NCBI GenBank assembly: GCA_027618475.1 | Contig: JAQCEJ010000004.1 | Span: 1 to 64,000, forward strand | From: Planctomycetota bacterium | GTDB taxonomy: Bacteria > Planctomycetota > Planctomycetia > Planctomycetales > Planctomycetaceae | DNA length: 64,000 nucleotides | Direction: 5' to 3' | In this document: piece by piece, positions 9,795-21,920 of the stretch | Position numbering within the stretch: position 1 is the stretch's first letter | Layout: each line of letters begins with the position of its first letter | Program-made: the position numbers and the translations under genes | The notes under the pieces: generated by a model | What the model was told of the DNA's origin: nothing | The model's input: the letters and a program-made list of their open reading frames with translations, nothing else | Databases searched by the model: none

Positions 9795-10967
9795 TCATTT
9801 GACGGTGTCGACCGGTCGAGTAAATTCGCCGTCACGGGTGGCCGTTTCGGCTTCGGACTGAATCTCGACATCGAGGGGAAGATCCTTCGGCGGAATTTGT
9901 GTCAACACCTTCTTCCCCGGTTTGTGCTGTGCGGCACTTTGCCGAACAAGATCGAGTGGCTTGACCCGATCGATCGACGATTGCTCCGGGTCGGAAATCG
10001 GTCGATACGGAGACCGGCGTGCGGGAGCGAATCGGCCGCGCGGGGCAGCGGGACCGGGTGTCGCCGACGGCGTCGCGTTGTCGTTGTTCGTGTTCTCATC
10101 GGCTGCACTCGATGCCTCGGTCGAGGTCGAGGGAGAACTCTTTAACGGATTTCCTTCGGGGGTGCGAATCGCGGCGCGGGTAAACGGCTTGCGTGACGAA
10201 GCAGCGGCCGACGCCGAGGGACCGTCGATCGGTAACGAATTGATCTCGGTGGAACGTTCGCGTGGCGGGATTTTCAATTTCATACCGACGCGCAGATCAT
10301 TGGGATTTTTCAGCAGGTCGCGGTTGGCTTCGTAGATATCTTCGAAGCGGCCGCTGCTGCCGAGTTGCTTTTGAGCGATTCCCGACAGTGTGTCGCCCGA
10401 TTGCACGACGTAGGTTTTGTGGTTTTCGGGAGCCGCCGCACGGGGAGCATCAGACGGAGCGGGATTTTTCGAAGCGGTTCCACTGTCATTGGGCAGGGGA
10501 ATTGGGGGGACGGTTTCCCAGGCATTATTGTGCTCAGGAACGTACTTCAATGTACGCGAATTCGAGGGACTCGAGAGCTTACTATTCGTCGTATCAGAGA
10601 CGAGAGGAATCGGATCAGGGGCGATCTTCTCGGGGTTCGAAATCCGGTTTCCGTTCTCGCCTGACGTGTTTCGCTTGAGAAAGTCGGGGACTTCCCATTG
10701 CGGGGCCTCGCGGCGCGAACGGGCCTCGCCCGACGCCAGATGCCGTCCGTCGACGGGGGTCGGACCGGAGACATCGTCCCGATCGGTTTCGATGCCGGAA
10801 AGGTAAGGTGTTACCTCCTTTTCGGAAATCTGTGCATCGACTTCGGCGGAGGATTCCAGCGTTGGAACGTCGGACTTGTCCATCGGCGGATGCCGGAAGA
10901 AGAACGCAGCGACGATTCCCAGTAGCAATAAACCGAGTGCAAAGCCGACTTTTTGATCGTTTGGCAT
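9795..10967 (-). CDS. LysM domain protein with N-terminal membrane anchor
   Basis: TYVVQSGDTLSGIAQKQLGSSGRFEDIYEANRDLLKNPNDLRVGMKLKIP; N-terminal hydrophobic segment. Confidence 0.88.
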   Translation of the reverse strand: MPNDQKVGFALGLLLLGIVAAFFFRHPPMDKSDVPTLESSAEVDAQISEKEVTPYLSGIETDRDDVSGPTPVDGRHLASGEARSRREAPQWEVPDFLKRNTSGENGNRISNPEKIAPDPIPLVSDTTNSKLSSPSNSRTLKYVPEHNNAWETVPPIPLPNDSGTASKNPAPSDAPRAAAPENHKTYVVQSGDTLSGIAQKQLGSSGRFEDIYEANRDLLKNPNDLRVGMKLKIPPRERSTEINSLPIDGPSASAAASSRKPFTRAAIRTPEGNPLKSSPSTSTEASSAADENTNNDNATPSATPGPAAPRGRFAPARRSPYRPISDPEQSSIDRVKPLDLVRQSAAQHKPGKKVLTQIPPKDLPLDVEIQSEAETATRDGEFTRPVDTVK

Positions 10968-11245
10968 GATAGTCCCTTTCCTGGCGACCGCGTTGCAAGG
11001 TGTCGTTGCGGTCTGCCTGCATTCAGGATCGGCAGGGACTTTGTAAAAACGATAAAAAAAATGGACTTGGGACCGATTTCGCTTAAGTCCGGCGAATCGG
11101 CTGACGATTGCGGGAACCGTGTCACAGTTGCCGCTCGGGGGCGTTAATCCAGGTCTGATCGTCGTGGCGCAGCGGGGTCAAAACCTGGGAAATTTCGAGG
11201 GGCTAACTCCTTGACATTCGCAAAAACGTAGTTCAAATTCTCCAC

Positions 11246-12931
11246 TCAATTCCGCCGTTCGTCGATCGCACCGGCGATAAGCAGGCCGATCAGCCGGACG
11301 TAGCCTTTTCCTAACGTCAGCCGCGACTGAACACCGTTGTCGATGCGCTGAACCCGAATCGCCAACCCGTCTCCGCCGTTGGTAAAGGCCTGACGCGTGG
11401 TCTGAGCGAGTTTGGGATCGGCTTGCGGAATAACCGACAACCAGTTGGCCAGGTCGATCGACAATTCGAGAATTCGCCCCTCGGCGTTCGGCGCCGACTG
11501 TCCCGCGGCGGTCACGCGATCGATCGATAATTTCAATTCGTCGATCGCCTTCGAACCGCCGAACGAATACCAGAGATCGCCGCCGACTTGTGCCACATAC
11601 AATACGGCTCCGGTGCCGTACAATAAGGTTGTCACGGTGTCGTACTTCTTCGGTATCAGACGATGAATTTCGATCCCCTGATGCGTATCGACGTTGACCT
11701 CGACAGAGGCGACTTCGCTGCCGGCGACGATCGCCGCGTAGGCTCGTTGCATGCACGTATCGAGATCGGTTGCTTTGGAGAAATGCATCGCGCCGACCAG
11801 AATGAATTGAGCGGGAGGATGACCGACGATTCGCACGACCGAATTGACGTGCCGATCAGCGACGGTCGACGTTAACAGCGTATGAACCGAATCGATGACG
11901 GACCACTCGACCGGATTCTTGTTCGCGGCGTCGCGTCCTTTGATATGTCCGACGTCGAGAGCGCTTTGTATCATTTTGGTCACGTGATCTCCCATGACCC
12001 ACGACGTCGAAAGCTGAAAGGGAGTTCCCTTCGATGAGAGGGAGTCGAAGCGGTCGCGCTGCGAACCCATCGTGTTCAGCGCGGTGGCGAGTCCGGTTTC
12101 AGGCCGTGCCGTCAGAACGACTTCAGACATGAAGCTGCGCGTTTCGGGATCAATCTTCAGGCCGGCGGTCAGGTTTTCTCCGTCGGTCGCCGTCAGTTCG
12201 AACCAGTCGAGGACTGCGTCGGCTCCGAATTTTCGCATTTCGAATTCGACGTCGCTTTCGCCGGGCTGTTTTTTCATTTTTTCGAGCGACGAGGCACGAA
12301 GGTAATCGATGACGACGGTACGCAACCCTTCAGGAACGTGACTGAAATGAACGGTGCTCCAGGCGTCGTAAGTCTCCGCCGAGGCTTTAAGCCAGCGGCT
12401 GGGACTGACGAAATTTCGATCGAGCGAATCGGGCTTCGTGCTGAAATAGGCGTAGTCGCCGACGACGCGGAGCAGCAATTGTTGTCCCTCGGGGAGAATC
12501 AGTTCGTAACGGTCGGCATGTTCGGTGGAGGTCTGAATGCGGATGAGTCCCGATTCGTAACTGGCGAGGACGGTCTCCCAGTCGGCGACGGGGGCAAAAC
12601 CGACGACGACCGGTTCGGGGGCAATACCGGGATTGAGCAGCACCATCGCCCCGATCGGCCGTTCGCGATCCCATCCTTTGAGATCGCCGATATTGGTGAC
12701 GAATCCGTTCAGCAAGTTAGCAAGTTCGGGGCGATCGGCCGACCCAAAAATCGTCTCGACCGCACCGCTGATGCGCGAATAGCCGGCGACGGCAAACGTC
12801 ACCAACGGCCGGTCGATTCCCTGAGGTTCGTCCTGGGCAAGAGTGACATTGTCGTGCCCCAGCCCGGATAGCCCCGCAACGGTGAAGAGACCGACTGCCA
12901 ACAGATTTCGAATCAAGCGGAAACGACTCAC
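11246..12931 (-). CDS. Hypothetical secreted protein
   Basis: 561-aa ORF with signal peptide; no family recognised. Confidence 0.75.
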   Translation of the reverse strand: MSRFRLIRNLLAVGLFTVAGLSGLGHDNVTLAQDEPQGIDRPLVTFAVAGYSRISGAVETIFGSADRPELANLLNGFVTNIGDLKGWDRERPIGAMVLLNPGIAPEPVVVGFAPVADWETVLASYESGLIRIQTSTEHADRYELILPEGQQLLLRVVGDYAYFSTKPDSLDRNFVSPSRWLKASAETYDAWSTVHFSHVPEGLRTVVIDYLRASSLEKMKKQPGESDVEFEMRKFGADAVLDWFELTATDGENLTAGLKIDPETRSFMSEVVLTARPETGLATALNTMGSQRDRFDSLSSKGTPFQLSTSWVMGDHVTKMIQSALDVGHIKGRDAANKNPVEWSVIDSVHTLLTSTVADRHVNSVVRIVGHPPAQFILVGAMHFSKATDLDTCMQRAYAAIVAGSEVASVEVNVDTHQGIEIHRLIPKKYDTVTTLLYGTGAVLYVAQVGGDLWYSFGGSKAIDELKLSIDRVTAAGQSAPNAEGRILELSIDLANWLSVIPQADPKLAQTTRQAFTNGGDGLAIRVQRIDNGVQSRLTLGKGYVRLIGLLIAGAIDERRN

Positions 12932-13080
12932 GTGTTTCTCCCCTTAACGGTGACTGAAAATGAATGCGAGGCCGCCACAATCGAGTTGCTGCATTGGGAC
13001 GAACTTCTCTTAATACTCGATGACGCCGTCGTCGGTTTCGACAAATCCGGTTTTAGAGAGGTTTGCCCACGGTCTGAATG

Positions 13081-13686
13081 TTAATCGCTGAATCCATTTT
13101 CGACCAGTACGACGGTTAACGACCGCGGGCCGTGTGCACCAATTACCAGCGATTGTTCGATATCCGCCGTTTTCGACGGACCCGATAAGAACATGCCGAA
13201 GCCGGGAGTGGCGAACGACAGTCGATCGTAGGCCCGATGCATGTTGTCGACCAGAGCGCAACGGTCGAGCACCACAACAATATGCTGTGCAATAACGTAC
13301 ACGACGCGGTGCTTAACGTTCTTCGCGTCGATCCAGATCGCCCCATTTTCTGCAACGCCGAATTCTCCCGGAAAGATCGCTACATCGACGTCTTCCAGTT
13401 CGTGCGGATCATCGACCGCATCAAGATCGACGTTCGCCTCACCGATGTCGGGGATCAACGAACAGGTTTTTGTCGCGTGTCGATGGACATCGAGGTCTCG
13501 GATCGCCTGATCGGCCTCGGCAAGCGTGTTAACCCTAAGACTCGATCCTCCGACCGATTTGAGTGCAGCGACGAATTGCTCGACACGATTGGCGTAGACG
13601 ATGCCGAATTCGCTCAGGTTGGGGAGAGGCTGGTCGGGAAATTTCTTTCGTCGAATTTTTTCGAGGATATCCTCGCGGCTCGACAT
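13081..13686 (-). CDS. lutC: LUD domain protein, lactate utilization protein C
   Basis: Adjacent to LutB and LutA homologues; LUD-type IDAKNVKHRVVYVIAQHIVVVLD..GHPRSLTVVLVENGFSD. Confidence 0.85.
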   Translation of the reverse strand: MSSREDILEKIRRKKFPDQPLPNLSEFGIVYANRVEQFVAALKSVGGSSLRVNTLAEADQAIRDLDVHRHATKTCSLIPDIGEANVDLDAVDDPHELEDVDVAIFPGEFGVAENGAIWIDAKNVKHRVVYVIAQHIVVVLDRCALVDNMHRAYDRLSFATPGFGMFLSGPSKTADIEQSLVIGAHGPRSLTVVLVENGFSD

Positions 13687-13689
13687 CGG

Positions 13690-15078
<1,389 letters not shown>

Positions 15079-15142
15079 TATGACTCAACTGTGGTTATTA
15101 GTTTTCAAACGGTTCGGCGAATCGGAGCTTCGAAGGCTGGTG

Positions 15143-15162
15143 TCCCCAGGCGGAGCCTGGGA
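15143..15162. repeat. Palindromic intergenic repeat TTCCCAGGCTCCGCCTGGGGA
   Basis: TCCCCAGGCGGAGCCTGGGAA, near-perfect dyad between lutA and lutB. Confidence 0.6.
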
Positions 15163-15176
15163 ACAAGGATCATACA

Positions 15177-15935
15177 CTAACTGAATAACGCTTTCCCGTC
15201 GTCGCCGGCGAGGATCTGGGCAACATGCAACACGCGCATCGGACTTTTTCTGCGACGCAACAAGCCATCGAGATGCATCAGACACGACATGTCGGCTCCC
15301 GTAAGTACCTCGGTCCCCGCTTGCTCGTGATCGGCGATGCGGTCGTCTCCCATCATGACCGAGACGGCCTCCTCGGCCACGGCAAACGTACCGCCGAACC
15401 CGCAGCATTCATCGGGACGCTGCAGCGCGGTGAATTCGATGCCGTCGATCAGACTCAACAGTTTTTCAACTTTACTGAAGGCCGGCTTCACGAGTTCGCT
15501 CGAACTTCCCAATCGTAACTCGCGCAGGCCGTGACAACTTTGATGGATCCCGACGCGATGCGGAAATTGTCCCGGCAGTTCTTTGAGATCGAGCACGTCG
15601 TGCAAAAATTCGCACAACTCGTAAGACCGTTCGCTGACGTACCGATAATCGGCAGAATTCTCGAAGAACTCGGCATAGTGATGCCGGACCATCGCGATGC
15701 AGCTTCCTGACGGCGAAACGACATAATCGTAAGGACGAAATATCTTGACGAACTGTTTCGCCAGTGGAGCGGTCTGGTCGACGCATCCAGTGTTTGCCAT
15801 CGGCTGTCCGCAACAGGTTTGCGCGGCGGGGAAGTCGACGTCGATGCCACAGTGCGTGAGCACCCGCCATGCGGCCCAGGCGACTTCGGGATACATCTGA
15901 TCGACGTAACAGGGAACAAACAAACCGACTTTCAT
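15177..15935 (-). CDS. lutA: (Fe-S)-binding protein LutA
   Basis: MKVGLFVPCYVDQMYPEVAWAAWRVL, CCGQPMANTG, CCGFGGTFAV (CCG domains). Confidence 0.93.
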   Translation of the reverse strand: MKVGLFVPCYVDQMYPEVAWAAWRVLTHCGIDVDFPAAQTCCGQPMANTGCVDQTAPLAKQFVKIFRPYDYVVSPSGSCIAMVRHHYAEFFENSADYRYVSERSYELCEFLHDVLDLKELPGQFPHRVGIHQSCHGLRELRLGSSSELVKPAFSKVEKLLSLIDGIEFTALQRPDECCGFGGTFAVAEEAVSVMMGDDRIADHEQAGTEVLTGADMSCLMHLDGLLRRRKSPMRVLHVAQILAGDDGKALFS

Positions 15936-15995
15936 GTTGCCTCGCTCAAAACCGAAAAAATGATCACGCGTTGCCGAGCGGCGACAATGCCGACG

Positions 15996-16265
15996 TTAGC
16001 GTTCATCGTCGTCCTCCTCGTCTTCATCATCGTCATCTGACATCTCTTCGTAATCTTCCAACTGTTCGCGTGAATTCCGGTAACCCTGAATGGCTTTGAC
16101 GAGACCGATCATTCCGCCGACCATTTCTCCTCCCGCGGCGGTGAGAAAACCGAAGCGTCCGCCGAGAACGCTGCCCACCAATCCCCCGTAGAGAATTCCG
16201 ACATAGACCCAAAAACTCGCTGCAATCAGTAAGAGCAATGTCCATGCAAATTGAACCAGCCCCAT
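15996..16265 (-). CDS. Small hypothetical membrane protein with acidic tail
   Basis: 89 aa, hydrophobic N-terminus, DDDDEDEEDDDER tail. Confidence 0.6.
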   Translation of the reverse strand: MGLVQFAWTLLLLIAASFWVYVGILYGGLVGSVLGGRFGFLTAAGGEMVGGMIGLVKAIQGYRNSREQLEDYEEMSDDDDEDEEDDDER

Positions 16266-16289
16266 CTTGATGGCATCGTGTTTGCGACT

Positions 16290-17009
16290 TCAAAAGTCGA
16301 GGCAGGCGTCGTGCACCAGTATCCAGACGAGTGCCCCGGCCCCGCCGTGAATCGCCGATTCCACTCCCCAGAATAACGCCGCGAGAACTGTTGATCGATT
16401 CATCGCCCATGCCCGCAGACCCAGAACGATGCCACAATGGGCGGCGATCTCGCCGGCCTGTTTCCAGGTCTGCGGCTCGCGCAACGAACGCTTGACCGTT
16501 TCATAAGAACTGTTCGGTTGGATGTCGGGCAATGGGATCGGTTCTGTACGGTCTAAGCCGTCGACCGTCGGCGCGGCGGAACCCGCCGTCGCACGGGGGG
16601 GACGTTCTTTGACTGGCAGTGGCGTCATCACCGGTCGCGTCCCACCGATCCCCGTCGATGTGGAGGACCGCTGTTCCGGAGTCGATTCGCGCGTCACCGG
16701 TTTTTCGATCGCCGCCGGTGCCGTCTTTACCGGTGCCGCGACCGCCGTTGGAGGTTGTGTCAGATCGCGAAACTTGACGGTCTTAACGACGCGCGGAAAC
16801 TCGGCTTTCTTTTTGAAGGGATTCTCGGACGGGGGCTCAACCGGAGGATGCGGCGGGGCGCTTTCACGAGAAGCGGAGGGTTCAACGGCCGATTCAACCG
16901 AATTGAGCAGATCAGATTTCAATTGTTCGTACGTACTGCGATCGATCCGCCCTTCCAGCAGGGCGTTCTGCAGGCGAATAAGCTGAGCAGAAACGTTCGA
17001 GTCCGACAT
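16290..17009 (-). CDS. Hypothetical protein with SHOCT-like N-terminus
   Basis: LIRLQNALLEGRIDRSTYEQLKSDLL, then a Pro-rich linker. Confidence 0.6.
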   Translation of the reverse strand: MSDSNVSAQLIRLQNALLEGRIDRSTYEQLKSDLLNSVESAVEPSASRESAPPHPPVEPPSENPFKKKAEFPRVVKTVKFRDLTQPPTAVAAPVKTAPAAIEKPVTRESTPEQRSSTSTGIGGTRPVMTPLPVKERPPRATAGSAAPTVDGLDRTEPIPLPDIQPNSSYETVKRSLREPQTWKQAGEIAAHCGIVLGLRAWAMNRSTVLAALFWGVESAIHGGAGALVWILVHDACLDF

Positions 17010-17193
17010 GAAACCCCTATAAGATGATTCGTATTGCCGCGCGCAATCTCAGTCGACGACCGTTCCCGATTATAGCGTATTCGTCGGCATTTTCCTCGAT
17101 CCACCGAGATTCTTTCGCCATGGCAGTCCGACGTGTATGATGGTGACGTTCTCGATGACGTAACGGCTTTCTTATTCTGACAGGTCGATTCGT

Positions 17194-18249
17194 ATGTATC
17201 CACTCTACACCGTCGCCGGTTCTGCGCGGGAACTCGGTCGTCAACACGGCGAGCAGGCCGCCGAAAAAATTTGTCGGTTTCTCGATTTTCTGGCGTCTTC
17301 TCTCAAGCGATCGTCGAGTCAAGTCGCGGAAACCGCGTTGAAGTTCGAATTGCTGTTTCAGCGGGATTGTCCGCATCTGCTCGACGAAATCCAGGGGTTG
17401 AGCGAAGGAGCTGGCATTTCGTTCGCCGAAGCGCTTGCCCTGCAATTACGCGGGGAACTCGGTCAACTCCCCGAGGGAGGCTGCACGTCGTTCGCCATCG
17501 GACCGACAGGGACGGCGAATCGAGAACTGATTATCGGTCAGAACAGCGATAACCCCCCTGAAATGCAAGAGTGTAGCTACATGCTCAAACTCCAACCCGC
17601 CGATTGCCCGGAAATCCTGATGTGGACGTTTGGAGGAATGATCGGCTATCACGGGCTCAATGCACAGGGGGTGGCGCATTTTGCGAATTCTCTCGGCGGA
17701 GGCCCGAAGTGGAAGTTCGCGCTGGCTCACTATCCTCTCAAACGGTTATTTCTCGAACAGACAACGCTCGACGACGTTATGCGCGTCATGAATTCGGTTC
17801 CCGTTTGTTCGAATGGCAATTACATGCTCTGCGGACACGGAGGAGAATTTGCCGACGTCGAATTGACGAGCGACGGTCCGCGGCGGCTCCCTTCACCCGC
17901 CGAAGGTTTTCTCGTGCACGCCAATCATTACCTTTGTACTGAATTCGCGTGTGACGAAAATTTCCGGCACAGTCTCCCCGATTCGTTTTCCCGGCAGTCG
18001 CGCTTGGAACAACTCATCCGCGACAAATGGGGAAGCATTACTGTCGAGGACGTGAAAACGTTTTTAAGCGATCACGATCATCACCCGCTCGGAATCTGCC
18101 GTCATCGTCACTCAGGGGAAGTGCATGCGATGCTCGGCCCCACCGGTTATACCGTGGCGTCGCTGATCGCAGAGCCGTCAGCGGGACGAATACACGTGAG
18201 CGCGGGAAATCCTTGCGAAGAACACTATGCGACATATCAGTTTGGCTGA
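17194..18249 (+). CDS. C45-family autoproteolytic acyltransferase/hydrolase (Ntn)
   Basis: ARELGRQHGEQAAEKI, EGGCTSFAIGPTG (nucleophile Cys), QNSDNPPEMQ. Confidence 0.85.
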   Translation: MYPLYTVAGSARELGRQHGEQAAEKICRFLDFLASSLKRSSSQVAETALKFELLFQRDCPHLLDEIQGLSEGAGISFAEALALQLRGELGQLPEGGCTSFAIGPTGTANRELIIGQNSDNPPEMQECSYMLKLQPADCPEILMWTFGGMIGYHGLNAQGVAHFANSLGGGPKWKFALAHYPLKRLFLEQTTLDDVMRVMNSVPVCSNGNYMLCGHGGEFADVELTSDGPRRLPSPAEGFLVHANHYLCTEFACDENFRHSLPDSFSRQSRLEQLIRDKWGSITVEDVKTFLSDHDHHPLGICRHRHSGEVHAMLGPTGYTVASLIAEPSAGRIHVSAGNPCEEHYATYQFG

Positions 18250-18302
18250 GCGGTGATGGGACGTCGTCTGTTTGCATCCACAACGAATTCGAGGAGAAAT
18301 CC

Positions 18303-20228
18303 ATGTTCGATCGATGGCGGTTATTCTACGGTTATCTTGTACCGATCGTGTTGTCGTCCTGTTTCTTTGTCGAGTTCCCGGCATCGGCCGACGAATTTGT
18401 AGATGCCCTCTCCAAACCTCTGCTGCAACCCGACGAAGCGAGACGGCAACACGCGAACTTCGTTCTCAAACGGATTCCGGAACTGAAACTCCCCGCAACC
18501 GCTGACGACTGGGCGCAGCGCGCGGCCGAACTGCGCACTCAGGTGTTACACGACGTCGTTTTTCGTGGCGTGCCCGAAGAGTGGTACACGGCGGAACCCG
18601 AAATCGTCTGGATGGATGAGATCGCCACGCCATATGGTTACTCGATCAAAAAACTCCGGTACGAGGCTCTTCCCGGATTCTGGATTCCCGCCGTGTTGTA
18701 TGTTCCCGACAACATCGAAGGCCAGGTGCCGGTCGTTCTCAACGTGAACGGACACACCGCCGACGGCAAGTCGACCGACTACAAACAACTCCGTTGCATC
18801 AATCTGGCGAAGCAGGGGATGATCGCTCTCAATCCCGAGTGGCTTTTCATGGGGCAATTACGCCAACCGGGATACGCTCACAACAATATTGCGTTTCTCG
18901 ATTTATGCGGCACAAGCGGGTTGAGCGTTTTCTATCTGGCGATGTCTCGCGGCATCGATGTGTTGCTGTCGCTCGAAAATGCTGACGAAGAGCGAATCGC
19001 AGTCACCGGATTGTCCGGCGGTGGCTGGCAGACGATCATTCTGAGTTCGCTCGACGAACGTGTGACGCTCAGTGTCCCCGTCGCCGGTTATAGCGCCCTC
19101 GCCGAACGGGTCGACCATCACGGCAGCGTCGGCGATCTTGAACAGAATCCCAGCGACCTGATTTCGATCGCCGATTACACGCATCTGACAGCGATGATGG
19201 TCCCTCGACCAACGCTTCAAATCTACAACGACAAAGACAACTGTTGCTTTGTCTCGTCACACGTCAAACCGAACACCTATGTGCCGATCGTCCCCTTCTT
19301 TGAGCAGGCGGGGGCGGGGGAATGTTTCGAATACTACGAGAACAGCGACCCGGGTACGCACAACTACGATCTGGATAACAGGCAGCAGTTGTACCGATTC
19401 TTGAACAAGCACTTTTTTGCCGACGACACCGATCGCAACCGGCAGGAAATCCCTTCCGAGAAGGAACTCAAAACGGCCGAGGAATTGTACGTTCCTGTTC
19501 CTGACGACAACGCGACGTTTTATTCTCTCGCCGCTCACTTTTCAGCCGATCTGCCCCATTTGCTCGACGCCACACGAGACGAACAGCGCGAATTTCTGAG
19601 AAAACTCCTGCGATTCAACGACCGGGATGCAACGCTAGAACCGCTTGGCGAGGTCGAAACTTTCGATACGCACACCGTCGAACGATTCAAAGTTCAGATC
19701 GGGGACGATTGGTCGATCTCGGTCGCCGTCATCGGCGGAGAGTCGATCGAGCGGACGGCACTGTTACTCGCCGATGCCGGGTTCAAGTCGCAGGCCGAGG
19801 CGATCGCCGCTCAGGTCGAGATGGGAACGCGGATCATCTGTTTCGACCCGGTCAACATCGGTGAGATGCAGCCACTGAGAATTCCATATCAGGGAGCGAT
19901 GTTACTTGCGACTGTCGGAGAACGTCCGCTTGGTGTTCAAGCCCAGCAGATTCAATGTGTGGCGGCGGCGGTCGGAAAACGGTACGGTACCAAAACGGTC
20001 GATGTCGTCTCGGTCGGACCACGCACGAGCCTCGCGGCGTTGTGTGCCGCCGCAATCGATGAAACGTCGTTGTTCGGTGCACTGAAGCCCACAGGACTCC
20101 CGTCGTCGTTAAAAGCGTTTCTGCAGCCCGACGCATCATATGACAAAACACCCGAAGTGTACTGTTTTGGTCTGCTTCAGCATTTCGACATCGAACAGCT
20201 TCAGTTGTTACGCGTAAAAGATCGGTAG
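18303..20228 (+). CDS. Secreted alpha/beta hydrolase (acetylxylan esterase-like)
   Basis: Signal peptide MFDRWRLFYGYLVPIVLSSCFF; AVTGLSGGGWQTIILSSLDERV nucleophile elbow. Confidence 0.82.
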   Translation: MFDRWRLFYGYLVPIVLSSCFFVEFPASADEFVDALSKPLLQPDEARRQHANFVLKRIPELKLPATADDWAQRAAELRTQVLHDVVFRGVPEEWYTAEPEIVWMDEIATPYGYSIKKLRYEALPGFWIPAVLYVPDNIEGQVPVVLNVNGHTADGKSTDYKQLRCINLAKQGMIALNPEWLFMGQLRQPGYAHNNIAFLDLCGTSGLSVFYLAMSRGIDVLLSLENADEERIAVTGLSGGGWQTIILSSLDERVTLSVPVAGYSALAERVDHHGSVGDLEQNPSDLISIADYTHLTAMMVPRPTLQIYNDKDNCCFVSSHVKPNTYVPIVPFFEQAGAGECFEYYENSDPGTHNYDLDNRQQLYRFLNKHFFADDTDRNRQEIPSEKELKTAEELYVPVPDDNATFYSLAAHFSADLPHLLDATRDEQREFLRKLLRFNDRDATLEPLGEVETFDTHTVERFKVQIGDDWSISVAVIGGESIERTALLLADAGFKSQAEAIAAQVEMGTRIICFDPVNIGEMQPLRIPYQGAMLLATVGERPLGVQAQQIQCVAAAVGKRYGTKTVDVVSVGPRTSLAALCAAAIDETSLFGALKPTGLPSSLKAFLQPDASYDKTPEVYCFGLLQHFDIEQLQLLRVKDR

Positions 20229-20244
20229 CAATCCCTGAAATAAC

Positions 20245-20290
20245 ACATGCCTCCGATCAACGAGTTGTCGATCGGAGGCATGTTCGTTTT
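20245..20290. terminator. Convergent-gene terminator hairpin
   Basis: ACATGCCTCCGATC...GATCGGAGGCATGT followed by TCGTTTT. Confidence 0.7.
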
Positions 20291-20316
20291 AGCGATCTGT
20301 GGCGTCGGTTTCTTAT

Positions 20317-21867
20317 TTACAGCAGAAAAATAACCGTCGTCAGCGCGAAGATCGGCAACAGAAAGATGCCGCTGTAGAGCATGTAACCGAAGAAGCTCGG
20401 CATGCGGACATTATTGGTTTCGGCAATCGCCTTGACCATAAAGTTCGGACCGTTGCCGATGTACGTCATGGCTCCCATGAAAACAGCCCCCAGGCTGATC
20501 GCCATAAGATAGCTCGTGAGCACGCCCGCCATTTTGAGTCCTTCGGCGGGAATCGTTTTTGCGGTTTCGAAGAAGACGACGTACGTGGGAGCGTTATCGA
20601 GAAAACTCGACAACGAACCGGTTCCCCAGAAAAACTTCCACGGTTGATCGAACCCGAGCGCCGGGCCGTGCACGTTCAGAATCTGCACCGGTGCCTGCAT
20701 GCAGATGAAGATGCCGGTGAACAGTGCAGCGACTTCGATGATCGCACCGTAACTGAACGAGTTCTGCGTACGGATTTTATTCGACGTACACCACAGCGAC
20801 AGCGCGGTGAGGCCGAGCATCAAGACTTCGCGAAGATAGAGCGGAGCATGCCAGTGCGTCCCCGGGAAGGGTTTCGACGGGTCGAGCAAGGCCACGCAGA
20901 AGATCACCCCAACCAGCCAGGCGAAGTTCATCGAACCGCGAATCGCGAACGGCTGCCGTTCGGCGGCGGTCATCGTGAAGGCATCAGCTTCCTCTTTTCG
21001 GGAGACGATCGAATCGTAGACGAAGTACAAAGCCACTAGCGTAATGTTGGTGAAGAGCCACATCGGCCACAGATTCAACGTCCACAGAAATTCGACGCCC
21101 CGAAGATATCCGAGAAACAACGGGGGATCGCCGATCGGCAGCAGACATCCGCCTGTGTTACAGACAACGAAGATGAAAAAGACAACGGTATGTGCGACGT
21201 GCGTGCGGCGTGCGTTAGCACGAAGCAGCGGGCGAATCAGCAGCATGGCAGCTCCGGTCGTCCCGATAAAACTTGCGAGCACCGCACCAATACCGATGAC
21301 CGAAGCGTTAAAGCGGGAATGACCGACGAACGACCCCTCGACGGCAACGCCGCCGCTGATGACATACAGGCTGAACAACAGCACGATAAACGGAATGTAT
21401 TCGACAAGAATCGCATTCTTGAGCACGGCCATCGCCGCCGGCCAACCAGTTGCCGACAGTTCGTGCGTACTATGATCGACGATCCCGTGTCCGTACGCCA
21501 AGCCGTAGTACAACAACGTGGCCCCTCCCAGACTGGCGGAGACGAGAAACCGATTGCGGTTGTGTTCCCACCAGTGGGCTGTCGAATGAATCAAAGGCAG
21601 TACAGCGATACATCCCAGCAGCAGTGCGAACGGAATGACGCTGTAAAGAGCGGGGGGAATGATCGTATGCGATTCTGATTCGTGTGCGGCGGCGTGGTTA
21701 TGCCCGTGCAACGCCTGTTCGATAGCAACGTGAGCCGTCGCAAGTGCGGGCGCCCCCGACTGCAACAACTGCCAGCCGGAGTAAGAGACGATCAGACAGA
21801 CAATCGAAGCGATAACGAACCGACGCGAGTCGGTCGATGCGGTTTGTGAGTGAAGAGTGTGTTCCAT
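20317..21867 (-). CDS. Sodium:proton antiporter / CitMHS-like ion transporter (NhaD-type)
   Basis: [80 protein letters not shown]. Confidence 0.88.
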   Translation of the reverse strand: MEHTLHSQTASTDSRRFVIASIVCLIVSYSGWQLLQSGAPALATAHVAIEQALHGHNHAAAHESESHTIIPPALYSVIPFALLLGCIAVLPLIHSTAHWWEHNRNRFLVSASLGGATLLYYGLAYGHGIVDHSTHELSATGWPAAMAVLKNAILVEYIPFIVLLFSLYVISGGVAVEGSFVGHSRFNASVIGIGAVLASFIGTTGAAMLLIRPLLRANARRTHVAHTVVFFIFVVCNTGGCLLPIGDPPLFLGYLRGVEFLWTLNLWPMWLFTNITLVALYFVYDSIVSRKEEADAFTMTAAERQPFAIRGSMNFAWLVGVIFCVALLDPSKPFPGTHWHAPLYLREVLMLGLTALSLWCTSNKIRTQNSFSYGAIIEVAALFTGIFICMQAPVQILNVHGPALGFDQPWKFFWGTGSLSSFLDNAPTYVVFFETAKTIPAEGLKMAGVLTSYLMAISLGAVFMGAMTYIGNGPNFMVKAIAETNNVRMPSFFGYMLYSGIFLLPIFALTTVIFLL

Positions 21868-21920
21868 AATTATACTTTAACGTTGAGTTGAAGGTGCTCT
21901 GTAAGTTCGAAGTTTGAAGT

